Source: an uncultured Lentisphaeria bacterium
GTDB lineage: Bacteria; Verrucomicrobiota; Lentisphaeria; Victivallales; Victivallaceae
Direction: 5' to 3'
DNA length: 33,511 nt
Assembly (NCBI GenBank): GCA_903831825.1
Contig: CAIKZE010000250.1
Span: forward strand, 1-33,511
Shown here piece by piece: positions 1 through 9,140 of the stretch. Made by a program: the position numbers and the translations under genes. Every line of letters starts with the position of its first letter. Position 1 is the first letter of the stretch. The notes below the pieces were generated by a model. The model saw only the letters and a program-made list of their open reading frames with translations. It searched no databases and was not told the origin of the DNA.

Positions 1-31
1 CTTTCATTTTAAGCTCCAATATCGTAAATTA

Positions 32-49
32 ATAGATTTATAAATCTAT
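32..49. repeat. 18-bp perfect palindrome in AT-rich leader
   Basis: Positions 32-49 read the same on both strands (centre TTTATAAA). The surrounding bases 1-120 are very AT-rich and hold no gene I can support. The palindrome could be an operator or a fragment of a mobile-element end, but nothing nearby decides this. Confidence 0.4.
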
Positions 50-120
50 CGGAATATACACAAAAAAATATAAAAAACAAGTATTTAATAATAAAAATAG
101 TGAAAAAATAAAAAAGTTAA

Positions 121-828
<708 letters not shown>

Positions 829-1062
829 TTCGCGCAAAATAATAAAAATCCCATAAAACTTTCCGCCGCCGGAACGCAGGCAGGCTTTCCGTCCTGTCCA
901 TCCCTGTTTTATTTCTTCACAAAACTTGATTTAACATCCTTACTTTAAATCCTTTGCACATTGTTAAGTTGACAAATATTCTATATATGTAGACTTTGAT
1001 TTAAATTTTAAAATGGGGAACTATGGATTAATTGAAAATTGAAGACCAGGAAAAACGGATTT

Positions 1063-1087
1063 ACCACAGAGACACAGAGGCACAGAA
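1063..1087 (+). repeat. CACAGAG-family dispersed repeat, copy 1
   Basis: ACCACAGAGACACAGAGGCA is followed by CAGAA. At least nine further copies lie in the window, in both orientations and all between genes: about 1441-1466, 1918-1946, 10017-10060, 14594-14614, 14648-14676, 14877-14901, 14926-14955, 14989-15019 and 16064-16091. The unit is a microsatellite-like alternation of CACAGAG and GCACAGA preceded by TTAACCA. Confidence 0.85.
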
Positions 1088-1145
1088 AATACAGGGGACG
1101 ATTTACCATGAAGGACGTGAAGAAATTGAAGGTTAAAAAATCTAT

Positions 1146-1196
1146 CTTCATTACCTTCATTACCTTCATTACCTTCATTACCTTCATTACCTTCAT
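1146..1196. repeat. 9-bp tandem repeat (CTTCATTAC), 5.7 copies
   Basis: Five exact copies of CTTCATTAC at 1146-1190 plus a six-base partial copy to 1196. The 9-bp period keeps a reading frame open on both strands (ITF repeats on plus), which explains the short open frames here. I do not consider them genes. Confidence 0.95.
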
Positions 1197-1238
1197 GGTG
1201 AAGCGTATTTCTGTTTTCTGTGGTTAAAAACAGTTCTG

Positions 1239-1876
1239 CTCAACGGTTGTCTAAAGTCTCGGAGTCGGGTGTCAGATTTGGAGGGTTGACCTCCGTGGCA
1301 ACCTATTCCGATCCCAGTTGCGACAGAGCGCAACCCTCCATTGCGGAACATGGTTCCGCTTAACGGCTATTTAATGTCTCAGAGTGTTAATGGTCGAAAT
1401 AAGAAAAAAGGAATGGGCTGTGGATTTAAAAGGTAAAAAACTCTGTGTCTCTGTGCCTCTGTGGTTAAAATTGAAAACAGTTGTGTTCAACGGCCCTCCA
1501 AAGTCTCGGAGTCGGGCGGTTGCCCGCCCGTTGCATCCGGGTTTGGTAGCCGCATGGGCGAAACAGTCTATGCACAACAGTACTCCAAAGTCTCGGAGTC
1601 GGGCGGTTGCCCGTCTGGTTATGCTGGCCGCATGGGCGAGTCTCCGCTCAACGGGACTCCAAAGTCTCGGAGTCGCCGGACGGCGATGGGAAGACCGGGA
1701 GGACTGAGAATACTGGGAATCCTGGGGTTATCGCCGGAAAATCCGCTGAGACTTCCGCTCAACGGGACTCCAAAGTCTCGGAAATGTAAAGAACGTGAAT
1801 AGTGAATGGTAACTGGTGAATGGTAAAAATAGGGGAAAAGCGGTTATACTGGAGATGTCTCTAAGCCTCGGAAATG
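1239..1876 (+). repeat. Seven irregularly spaced copies of a 30-bp repeat (core CCAAAGTCTCGGAGTC)
   Basis: Copies start at about 1239, 1359, 1486, 1573, 1646, 1756 and 1841 (the last is degenerate). The shared pattern is CTCAACGGGACT followed by CCAAAGTCTCGGAGTC. Copies 3 and 4 continue with GGGCGGTTGCCCG, itself a small hairpin. The sequences after copies 3 and 4 also share GCCGCATGGGCGA. Spacing varies from about 70 to 135 bp, which argues against CRISPR. Copies 1 and 3 both follow a CACAGAG-family sequence joined through AAAACAGTT. Confidence 0.8.
1280..1339. repeat. Twin-hairpin palindromic element, copy 1
   Basis: The ends are inverted (GGAGGGTTG at 1280 and CAACCCTCC to 1339). Each half also folds alone: GGTTG with CAACC in the left half, and GTTGCG-ACAGAG-CGCAAC (1317-1334) in the right half. 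A second copy with substituted but still pairing stems is at 14708-14807. This is REP/MITE-like and non-coding. Confidence 0.75.
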
Positions 1877-2067
1877 TTCCGTATGGTCCGGAATGAACCC
1901 GATTAGAAATAAGGATTTCTCTGTGCCTCTGTGTCTTTGTGGTTAAAAATGGTTTCGGTCGCCGCCCGCCGTTGTGACATAGAGCCATTATTTATGGCAA
2001 GAAAGCTGTTTTTTAAACTGAAATAATGTAAAACTGTGATATATTGGTTAAATCATACATTTTAAAA

Positions 2068-2096
2068 TTGACTTGACTAATGTTTGATATTTTATT
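2068..2096 (+). promoter_or_regulatory. Candidate sigma70-type promoter for the UDP-GlcNAc pyrophosphorylase operon
   Basis: TTGACT (2068-2073) and TTTATT (2091-2096) are separated by 17 bp, in an AT-rich stretch about 65 bp ahead of the chosen start codon. The -35 box is good and the -10 box is weak. A second TTGACT begins at 2073, so the exact promoter is uncertain. Confidence 0.3.
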
Positions 2097-2162
2097 AAAT
2101 TGTTTATAATTATTTTTAGAAGTAAAGCAATATTAGCAATAAGCAAGTATCGGGGGGACGCC

Positions 2163-3587
2163 ATGTACAAGGAACTGCATGATAAGTTGTCAAAGTACGG
2201 TCAGCAGCATCTGCTGCAATTCTGGAAAGAACTGGATTCAGCCCGTCAGGAAAACCTGGCGGCGCAGCTTAATGCCATTGACTGGGAAAGCCTGACCGGA
2301 CAGATTAAGGCGTATGTGTTGAAACAGCCGGAAGTGGTCATTCCGCACGACCTCTCCCCCGCGCCGTACTTTCCGCTGCATACTAAGGAGTCCGACCTGC
2401 TCGAACTGTACAAGAAGGCGACGGCCAAGGGCCATGAACTGCTCCATGCCGGAAAAGTCGGGGCGCTCACGGTGGCCGGCGGCCAGGGTTCCAGGCTCGG
2501 ATATGAAGGACCGAAGGGAACTTATCCGATCACTCCGGTAAAGCATAAAACCCTGTTCCAGTATTTTGCCGAATCCATTTTGCGCCTGAACGCCAAATAT
2601 GATCAGGAAATGAACTGGTACATCATGACCAGCAAGCTCAACGACTTGCAGACTAAAGACTTTTTCGAGAAGAACGACTATTTCGGGCTCAAGCAGGATA
2701 AAGTTATTTTCTTCACCCAGGGCACCATGCCGGCCATCGGCAATGACGGCAAGCTGCTGCTGGCGGACAAAGATTCGCTGGCGCTGGCGCCCGACGGTCA
2801 CGGCGGGACGCTGCTGGCCTTGAAACGTTCCGGCGCGCTCGGCAGAATGAGGGCCGACGGGATTGATTATATTTCTTATTTCCAGGTGGACAATCCGCTG
2901 GTGTCGATTGTAAATCCGCTGTTTCTCGGGCTGCACGTGATTGAAGAGTCGGAAATGAGCGCGATCATGCTGGCGAAAACCGGGGCGTTTGAAAAGCTCG
3001 GCAATTTCTGCATGTCCGGCGGCCGGCTCCAGATCATCGAATACAGCGATCTGCCGGAGGAACTGGCCAAAGCGAAACATAACGACGGATCACTGAAATT
3101 CATTGCCGGCAGCCCGGCCATCCACGTCATCAGCCGTAAATTCATCGAAGCGCTGACCGCCGACGGCAAATTGAATCTGCCCTGGCATCGCGCCGATAAA
3201 AAAGTTCCCTTCATCAACAGCAAAGGCGAACTGGTAACGCCTGAAACGCCCAACGCGGTCAAACTGGAGTCATTCATTTTTGACGCCCTGCCGCTGGCAT
3301 CCAAAACGGTTCTTCTTGAAGCTGACCGGGCAGAGGAATTCGCGCCGACCAAAAACAAAACCGGCGTTGATTCCGTCGAAAGCTGTCAGACAATGATGAT
3401 CGAAAGAGACGCCCGCAGGCTGGAAAAGGCGGGAGTGAAAGTTCCCAGGGGCAAAGACGGAAAACCGGCAATCGCCATTGAAATATCCCCGCGAGTCGCC
3501 GTTGATGATGAAGACGTCGCCGCATATTGCCGGACTCATGGAATAAAAGACCTGACTGCCGGTCATGAAGGCGTTTATCTGTCATGA
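2163..3587 (+). CDS. UDP-N-acetylglucosamine pyrophosphorylase (UDPGP/UAP family)
   Basis: A nucleotidyltransferase that makes UDP-GlcNAc from GlcNAc-1-phosphate and UTP in the cytoplasm. At 474 residues it fits the eukaryote-like UAP family rather than bacterial bifunctional GlmU. The nucleotide-binding signature AGGQGSRLG...PKG lies at about residues 105-119. Further family blocks are the GNDGKLLLADKDS and APDGHGGTLLAL segments and FQVDNPLVSIVNPLFLG. I start at ATG 2163 because GGGGGAC sits just upstream; the frame is open to 2100 but those 21 residues are not family-like. The stop overlaps the next start (ATGA). The product feeds MurG, encoded in the same cluster, and probably LPS synthesis. 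Related enzymes use UDP-GalNAc or UDP-glucose, so substrate choice is inferred. Confidence 0.9.
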   Translation: MYKELHDKLSKYGQQHLLQFWKELDSARQENLAAQLNAIDWESLTGQIKAYVLKQPEVVIPHDLSPAPYFPLHTKESDLLELYKKATAKGHELLHAGKVGALTVAGGQGSRLGYEGPKGTYPITPVKHKTLFQYFAESILRLNAKYDQEMNWYIMTSKLNDLQTKDFFEKNDYFGLKQDKVIFFTQGTMPAIGNDGKLLLADKDSLALAPDGHGGTLLALKRSGALGRMRADGIDYISYFQVDNPLVSIVNPLFLGLHVIEESEMSAIMLAKTGAFEKLGNFCMSGGRLQIIEYSDLPEELAKAKHNDGSLKFIAGSPAIHVISRKFIEALTADGKLNLPWHRADKKVPFINSKGELVTPETPNAVKLESFIFDALPLASKTVLLEADRAEEFAPTKNKTGVDSVESCQTMMIERDARRLEKAGVKVPRGKDGKPAIAIEISPRVAVDDEDVAAYCRTHGIKDLTAGHEGVYLS

Positions 3588-3922
3588 TTAAAATCGTCGA
3601 AATTCTTATTGATGATATTTTAAATGACGCGGCAGGTTGTTCCGAGATCATCCACGGGGCCTGCCGGCGCAATCCGGGACTTCATGTCACCGGTCTTTCC
3701 GCCAATGAAGCGATGGTTTTCGTTTCGCTGGAGGATACGCCTTCAACGTCGGGGATGATGCAATACCGCTTTGCCGAGCTGTCGGAACTCGATAAAGATC
3801 TGATTGCCTCGGAAATGAAATCCCGTTATTATGCCGGCTTCACCACCGTGGGCAGTTTCATTTCCGGCAAAACGGTCTGGGCGCTGTTTGCGGCCCCGGT
3901 CAATCAATCAGCAACAAAGTGA
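3584..3922 (+). CDS. Small protein of unknown function, translationally coupled to UAP
   Basis: A 112-residue protein I do not recognise. Its ATG overlaps the stop codon of the preceding UDP-GlcNAc pyrophosphorylase gene (ATGA), and it ends 6 bp before ftsW, so it is almost certainly co-transcribed and coupled. It has no signal peptide and no clear membrane segment. It alternates strand-like and helix-like stretches (MIKIVEILIDDI, EAMVFVSLED, LDKDLIASEMKSRYYAG, TVWALFAAP). Its position between substrate supply and the septal wall synthase suggests a cell-wall role, but that is only a neighbourhood argument. Confidence 0.7.
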   Translation: MIKIVEILIDDILNDAAGCSEIIHGACRRNPGLHVTGLSANEAMVFVSLEDTPSTSGMMQYRFAELSELDKDLIASEMKSRYYAGFTTVGSFISGKTVWALFAAPVNQSATK

Positions 3923-3928
3923 CAAACT

Positions 3929-5152
3929 ATGCGGAATATATTCACACCAGATAAAAGCGTGGAACTCCCGGAAGACATCCAGTCACAAAAATCGATCAAT
4001 TACGCTTACGGCCTGATTATAATCGTCGCCCTGCTTACTCTATTCGGCCTGACCATGCTTTATTCCACCTCGTACAACACCGCCGGCACCAAATTCTTCT
4101 ACAACCAGTTAATGTGGTCGGCGATCGGGGTTCTTTCGGGGGCGTTTGTGTTTACCGTCGGGTATAAGAAACTGGGGGAATACAGCATGCTGCTGATTAT
4201 CGCCGCCACCGTGCTGCTGATTATCGCCGACTTCTGTTTTCCCGCGGTAAAAGGGGCGCATCGCTGGATCAGGATAAAATTTATCGGGGGCCCGTTGAGC
4301 ATTCAGCCGTCGGAACTGGCGAAAATAGCCATCGCGCTGTACATCTCGAAATATTGCGCCGACAATCTGCGTTTTGTCAATGAGATTTTCTGCAAAGAGG
4401 GGCCGATCCGTCCGTGCATTGTATGCGGCATCGTAATTTTCTTCGTCCTGGCCGGCAAAGACCTTGGAACCACAATTCTGCTGGTGACAGTATGCCTGAT
4501 CGTCTTCTTCGCATCCGGCATGAGGTTGCTGTATATTTTACCCCCCATAATCTTCGGGGGGCCCCTGCTGTTTATTGTCATCAAAAAATTCGACCCGATG
4601 CGCTGGGCGCGGCTTACCACGTTCATGAATCCGGAAGCGGATTTGCAGGATGAAGGCTACCAGTTGTGGAATTCGCTGCTGGCGCTGGGTTCCGGCAAAT
4701 GGTTCGGGATCGGCTTCATGGAAAGCCGTCTGAAAGCCAAATATCTGCCGGAAGCGCACACCGACTTCATTCTGTCCATTGTCGGCGAAGAACTGGGGCT
4801 GATTTCGCTCTGTCTGGTGGCTCTGGCGTATATCGTCTTCATGTATTTTGCCCTGAAAATAAGCTTGAACTCCAGAACCAGGCACGGAATGCTGCTCGGT
4901 CTGGCAGTCACTTCAGTGCTGATCTTTCAGTCAGTCATCAACATCGGCGTCGTCTCCGGCGGCCTGCCGACCAAAGGCATGCCCGCCCCGTTCATCAGTT
5001 ACGGCGGCAGCAACCTTATGATGTGCATGACCGGAGTCGGATTGCTGCTTAACATCGCGGCGGAAACCGCGTCTCCCGGCTTCAACGATGAAATTATAGC
5101 GGCCATCAAAAAGAAATTTGCATTCCTGAATTTTTTCAGGAGAAAAAAATGA
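3929..5152 (+). CDS. ftsW: SEDS-family peptidoglycan glycosyltransferase FtsW
   Basis: An inner-membrane enzyme that polymerises lipid II into glycan strands at the division site, normally paired with a class B PBP. It has 407 residues and about ten membrane segments. SEDS landmarks are KGAHRWI (108-114), IQPSELAKI (125-133), DLGTTIL (178-184), LPEAHTDFI (273-281, with the family's essential Asp at about 279) and the NIGVVSGGLPTKGMPAPFIS block (338-357) followed by YGGS. FtsW rather than RodA is chosen because murG follows directly. The ATG at 3929 has no strong Shine-Dalgarno, fitting translation coupled to the gene ahead. Its stop overlaps the murG start. Confidence 0.93.
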   Translation: MRNIFTPDKSVELPEDIQSQKSINYAYGLIIIVALLTLFGLTMLYSTSYNTAGTKFFYNQLMWSAIGVLSGAFVFTVGYKKLGEYSMLLIIAATVLLIIADFCFPAVKGAHRWIRIKFIGGPLSIQPSELAKIAIALYISKYCADNLRFVNEIFCKEGPIRPCIVCGIVIFFVLAGKDLGTTILLVTVCLIVFFASGMRLLYILPPIIFGGPLLFIVIKKFDPMRWARLTTFMNPEADLQDEGYQLWNSLLALGSGKWFGIGFMESRLKAKYLPEAHTDFILSIVGEELGLISLCLVALAYIVFMYFALKISLNSRTRHGMLLGLAVTSVLIFQSVINIGVVSGGLPTKGMPAPFISYGGSNLMMCMTGVGLLLNIAAETASPGFNDEIIAAIKKKFAFLNFFRRKK

Positions 5153-6288
5153 ACCCTCAGAAATCGCCTAAAGAATTAAAGCGGCTGGTGATAACCTGCG
5201 GCGGCACCGGGGGCCATTTCTTCCCGGGACTCAGCATCGCCAGGGAATTTAAGGAAGAAGGCGGCGAAGTGCTGCTTTTCCTCAGCGGCAAAAATGCGGA
5301 CGCCCAGGCGGACATTGCGACGCTTCACGGGATTGATTCCGTAAAATTGACCTCCTCGCCGCGTCCCAACAGCGTGACCGGCGTATACAAATTCACGATG
5401 GATACGCTTTCCGGAATCATCACCGGGCGCAAACAACTGAAGAAGTTCAATCCGGACGCGCTGCTGGCGATGGGCAGCTTCACTTCGCTGCCTTCAGCCA
5501 TTGGCGCTATGATACTGCATATTCCGATATTCCTGCACGACGGCAACGCCAGGGTGGGTAAAGCCAACCGCCTGCTCAGCCGCTGGGCGAAACATTTATG
5601 TACAGCCTTTCCGGCGGTTAACGCTTCACATCTCCGCTGTCCGTATTCCTTTACCGGCATGCCGGTCAGGCCGGAACTGCTCGGCAGCACAATCAGCAAG
5701 AAAGATGCGATCCAAAGCCTGAACATGAAGTTCGGTTCCATTCTGGACCCGGAATTGCCGACCATGCTGATTTTCGGCGGCAGCCAGGGCGCGGAAATAT
5801 TCAACCGCACTTTCCCGGAAGCCATGCAGGAATCCATCAACCGGCAGTTCCAGGTGCTCCATTTGACCGGACACGGCAAATTCGAAATGGTGAACAGTAC
5901 CTATGAAAAAGCATTTTTCCCATCCCTCGTGTTGCCTTCGGCTTCGGAAATGGACCTGTTCTACCAGGCGGCGGATGTCGTCGTTTCCCGTTCCGGCGGC
6001 AGTACAATCGCAGAATTGACCTTGTTCGGCAAGTTCGCCTTTCTGGTGCCGTACCCGTTCGCGGCGGAAAACCATCAGTACGACAATGCCTTGTATATGA
6101 AAAGCGGCGATGCCGCGGAGATCATAGACAACGCCGATTGTACCAAGGAAAAAGTGGCAAAATTGCTCGACCGCTGGCTGGAAAATCCTGAAAAATATCG
6201 TGAGCAGGGCGCCAAAGCCAAAGTCCTGAGCAAGCCGCGTGCCGCCGCCGACATGCTGCAAGTCATTCGCGACGGACTGGCGAAATAG
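5149..6288 (+). CDS. murG: UDP-GlcNAc:undecaprenyl-PP-MurNAc-pentapeptide GlcNAc transferase MurG
   Basis: Adds GlcNAc from UDP-GlcNAc to lipid I to give lipid II on the cytoplasmic face of the membrane. It has 379 residues, a GT-B fold and family GT28 features. The GGTGGHFFPG loop is at residues 18-27, the FGGSQGAEIFN segment opens the C-terminal half, and SRSGGSTIAEL with the PYPFAAENHQYDNA motif follows, where Glu/His/Gln normally bind the donor. ATG 5149 overlaps the ftsW stop (ATGA) and is preceded by AGGAG. It is the last gene of the cluster and uses the product of the first. A hairpin terminator lies 28 bp past its stop. Confidence 0.95.
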   Translation: MNPQKSPKELKRLVITCGGTGGHFFPGLSIAREFKEEGGEVLLFLSGKNADAQADIATLHGIDSVKLTSSPRPNSVTGVYKFTMDTLSGIITGRKQLKKFNPDALLAMGSFTSLPSAIGAMILHIPIFLHDGNARVGKANRLLSRWAKHLCTAFPAVNASHLRCPYSFTGMPVRPELLGSTISKKDAIQSLNMKFGSILDPELPTMLIFGGSQGAEIFNRTFPEAMQESINRQFQVLHLTGHGKFEMVNSTYEKAFFPSLVLPSASEMDLFYQAADVVVSRSGGSTIAELTLFGKFAFLVPYPFAAENHQYDNALYMKSGDAAEIIDNADCTKEKVAKLLDRWLENPEKYREQGAKAKVLSKPRAAADMLQVIRDGLAK

Positions 6289-6315
6289 TCAATCTTTTCA
6301 TCCCAGGATATAAAA

Positions 6316-6342
6316 AACGCCCGGATGTTTTCTCCGGGCGTT
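6316..6342. terminator. Hairpin terminator between convergent murG and argG
   Basis: The 10-bp perfect stem AACGCCCGGA / TCCGGGCGTT (6316-6325 with 6333-6342) encloses a 7-base loop. Six A residues at 6312-6317 give a U-tract on the minus strand, so it is a canonical intrinsic terminator for argG. On the plus strand only a weak T-rich tail follows, so its effect on murG transcripts may be partial. Confidence 0.8.
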
Positions 6343-6369
6343 GCGTTGTTTCAGACTGGGAAATACCGG

Positions 6370-7566
6370 TCAGTATCTGCTCTGCTTGCTGTTGGCCAGC
6401 ATTCTCAGACGCAGGGCGTTAAGCTTAATGAACCCTTCGGCGTCGTGCTGATCATAAACATCTTCTTTCTCGAATGTGCAGATTTTTTCGTCATAAATAC
6501 TGTATTCGGAACGTCTGCCGGTAATATGGCAGGCGCCCTTGAAGAGTTTGACGCGGACGTCGCCGGTGACGAATTTCTGGCTTTCGGTAATCGCGACCTG
6601 AAGCATTTCACGCTCGGGAGCGTACCAGAAACCGTTGTAAATCATTCTGGCATAGTTCGGGATAAAGCCGTCACGCAGGAACATGACTTCCTTGTCCATG
6701 GTAATGGTTTCAAGGGCGCGATGGGCAGTATGCAGGATCGTGCCGCCGGGAGTCTCATAAACGCCCCTGGACTTCATGCCGACAAAACGGTTTTCGACAA
6801 TATCAATTCTGCCGACCGCGTGTTTGGAACCGAGCTCATTGAGCTTAATCATCAGTTTGGCGGGAGAAAGCGTTTTGCCGTTGACTTTGACCGGAATACC
6901 TTTCTTGAAGGAAATAATCACATCTTCCGGCTCGTCAACCGCCTTGCTTAACGGTCTGGTCATTACCGAAAGGTCGTCCGGCGGTGCGCTCCACGGGTCC
7001 TCAAGAATGCCGCCTTCAAAACTGATATGCAGCAGATTGCGGTCCTGGCTGTACGGCTTGGCCGCAGTCACCGGAACCGGGATGTCGTGTTTCTTGGCGT
7101 AATTGATAAGCTCGGTGCGGGATTTGAATTTCCATTCGCGCCAGGGGGCGATAACTTTGATGCCGGGCTGCATGGCATAAGCGGTCAGCTCGAAACGCAC
7201 CTGATCGTTGCCTTTGCCGGTCGCGCCGTGACAAATGGCGTCGGCCTTTTCGGCCCGGGCAATCTCGACCAGGCGTTTGCCGATCAGCGGACGCGCAATG
7301 GAAGTACCCAGCAGATACGAACCTTCGTAGATCGCATTGGCCTGCATCATCGGGAAAATGAAATCCCGGGCAAACTCTTCCGTAAGGTCTTCGACATAGC
7401 ACTTGGTCGCACCGGTGCGAATCGCTTTGGCCTCAACGCCGTTGAGTTCTTCCGCCTGTCCGACATCGGCACAGAAACCGATGACTTCAGCTTTGTAAGT
7501 TTCTTTAATCCACTTGACGATCACAGAGGTGTCAAGTCCGCCGGAATAAGCTACTACTACTTTCAC
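6370..7566 (-). CDS. argG: Argininosuccinate synthase
   Basis: Joins citrulline and aspartate with ATP to form argininosuccinate, the penultimate step of arginine synthesis, in the cytoplasm. Its 398 residues match the usual length. The PP-loop AYSGGLDTS is at residues 6-14, with the [12 protein letters not shown] block and the [19 protein letters not shown] segment expected of ArgG. The start is a GTG at 7566, preceded by an excellent AAGGAG five to six bases upstream. The MscS gene lies 105 bp upstream on the same strand, so read-through is possible. No ArgR-like box was recognised. Confidence 0.95.
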   Translation of the reverse strand: MKVVVAYSGGLDTSVIVKWIKETYKAEVIGFCADVGQAEELNGVEAKAIRTGATKCYVEDLTEEFARDFIFPMMQANAIYEGSYLLGTSIARPLIGKRLVEIARAEKADAICHGATGKGNDQVRFELTAYAMQPGIKVIAPWREWKFKSRTELINYAKKHDIPVPVTAAKPYSQDRNLLHISFEGGILEDPWSAPPDDLSVMTRPLSKAVDEPEDVIISFKKGIPVKVNGKTLSPAKLMIKLNELGSKHAVGRIDIVENRFVGMKSRGVYETPGGTILHTAHRALETITMDKEVMFLRDGFIPNYARMIYNGFWYAPEREMLQVAITESQKFVTGDVRVKLFKGACHITGRRSEYSIYDEKICTFEKEDVYDQHDAEGFIKLNALRLRMLANSKQSRY

Positions 7567-7671
7567 GTTAACTCCTTAGTATTTAGAAGGTAATTCATAC
7601 CGAAATCTGCAAATATAAAATTTAGATTAAAAACAACTTTATTCAACACAACTTTGCGCTTTTTTTTACTT

Positions 7672-8997
7672 TCAGTCCAGCTTGTCAATCTGAACCGGAT
7701 GCCTGCGGTCGCCGGCCAGATAACTGGTGCTGGTCGGAAACGCAAACTCAATACCCTCTTCCTTGAAACGCTTAAGGATCATCAGATTTTGCTCATGCAG
7801 CCATTTCCTGGAAATATCTCCGTCTGTAGTTTTGTACCACACTACCACGCTGATATTCAGCGACCAGTCTTTAAAAGCGTCAAAACAGATGGCCGGCGGC
7901 GGCATATCCTTGCTGGAGCTTTCATGATTGTCCAGGATTTCGTGCAGTATCTGTACGGCACGGTCAACTTTTTCCGGCGGCGTGTCATAGGTCAGGCCGA
8001 GGTTGTAGGCGTATTTAATATAGGGACGTTTGCTGATATTCTCAATCGCGGTATCCGCCACCTTGCTGTTCGGAATAGTAAACAGATGGCCGTCAAGCGT
8101 GCGGATGCGGGTACTGCGGAAGCCGACACACTCAACCACCCCGTCAATGTTTTCGATCCTGACCCGTTCACCTACGGAAAACGGCTTGTCCACAATAATC
8201 ATCACCGAGCCGAAAAAGTTGGCAACGGTGTCTTTCGCGGCAAACGCCAGCGCCAGACCGCACACCCCGGCCCCGGCCAGCAGCGTGGTGATATTGATGC
8301 CCAGAATGCTCTGCCCGATAAACAGCACCGAAACCACCGCGATTGTCAGCCTTACGGCCTTGCGGATCAGGTCCACCAGCAGATTGTCCAGATTATTGTC
8401 CGTGCGGCTGGCCAGTTCCAGCAGGAAATGATTCAGCACGGTCGTCAGGCGGAAGACAGCCCAGGCAATCGAACCGGCGACCGCCGCTAGAAAAACTCTG
8501 AACAGGATTTCAAATGCCGCGGACGGCAGTGATTCCAGCAGCGGCAGGGCGCTCAAAAATAAGCCGATGGAGAAAACCATGGCATGCAGCGGACGGGTTA
8601 CGGCTTCACAAATCAAATCGTTGACCACCGGATTGTTTCTGGCGGCCAGACGGCGAATGACCACATGGGCAAATACCTTGCTGATAATCGCGGAAATAAT
8701 CAGCGTCAGGATAATCCCGCCGAAAAGCACGAGAATGTTGAATTTATGATGATCGAACCAGTCCCCGGTCGAACCGTAAATATTGTCCCAGTACTGACGC
8801 AGCGTTTTGGTATTGTCTTCCGCATCGTCGTAATGACTGTTGGTGTTCATGATTTTAGCCAGCGCTCTGCCTTTCATTTCCGGCTGCGCGGCTGCCGGAG
8901 CACCGTCTCCGGCAACAAGAACCGGATTCCCCGCCAAAGCGGACAACGCGGACAATACGCAAAACGTCAAAATTTTAAAATAACTTCCTGTAAACAT
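7672..8997 (-). CDS. MscS-family small-conductance mechanosensitive channel
   Basis: A 441-residue inner-membrane channel protein that would release solutes during hypo-osmotic shock. A signal-peptide-like N-terminus (residues 1-30) is followed by a hydrophilic region and membrane segments at about 86-108, 137-153, 162-182, 212-231 and the pore helix at about 236-265. The pore helix is Gly/Ala rich (LLAGAGVCGLALAFAAKDTV) and continues into ANFFGSVMIIVDKPFSVGERV, the most conserved MscS segment. A cytoplasmic beta and alpha/beta domain completes the protein. It is longer at the N-terminus than E. coli MscS, closer to YbdG/YnaI-type channels. It is expressed alone or with argG downstream. Confidence 0.92.
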   Translation of the reverse strand: MFTGSYFKILTFCVLSALSALAGNPVLVAGDGAPAAAQPEMKGRALAKIMNTNSHYDDAEDNTKTLRQYWDNIYGSTGDWFDHHKFNILVLFGGIILTLIISAIISKVFAHVVIRRLAARNNPVVNDLICEAVTRPLHAMVFSIGLFLSALPLLESLPSAAFEILFRVFLAAVAGSIAWAVFRLTTVLNHFLLELASRTDNNLDNLLVDLIRKAVRLTIAVVSVLFIGQSILGINITTLLAGAGVCGLALAFAAKDTVANFFGSVMIIVDKPFSVGERVRIENIDGVVECVGFRSTRIRTLDGHLFTIPNSKVADTAIENISKRPYIKYAYNLGLTYDTPPEKVDRAVQILHEILDNHESSSKDMPPPAICFDAFKDWSLNISVVVWYKTTDGDISRKWLHEQNLMILKRFKEEGIEFAFPTSTSYLAGDRRHPVQIDKLD

Positions 8998-9140
8998 AAA
9001 TAATCCTGTTTAAACTTTTCAATAGTCAGGTTATATTAAACAACCAGAGTTTATTAATTTAATATGAATCCGGATTTTTTCCATGACAGAGCGGAATAAA
9101 ATCAGGTTTGTCAGGCTTTTCACTGCGGAGAACTGCAATT

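Larger units (their letters stand above)
829..2067. other. Gene-free, repeat-rich intergenic region
   Basis: About 1.2 kb between the hsdM remnant and the promoter of the UDP-GlcNAc pyrophosphorylase gene. It contains three CACAGAG-family repeats (about 1063-1087, 1441-1466 and 1918-1946), a 9-bp tandem repeat, a twin-hairpin element and a set of seven related repeats. Short open frames here change frame at each repeat and have no recognisable domains, so I call no gene. Confidence 0.7.

Noticed and set aside
1239-1876. Possible CRISPR array from the 30-bp repeats
   Set aside because: Spacing varies from 70 to 135 bp, the repeats are degenerate, and spacers share sequence with each other.
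2238-3080. 280-codon minus-strand open frame in the UDP-GlcNAc pyrophosphorylase gene
   Set aside because: Antisense to conserved coding sequence; no domain and no ribosome-binding site.
7567-7671. Specific promoter boxes for argG
   Set aside because: TTGTGT and TAATCT at 16-bp spacing can be found on the minus strand, but the region is AT-rich and several equally weak pairs exist.
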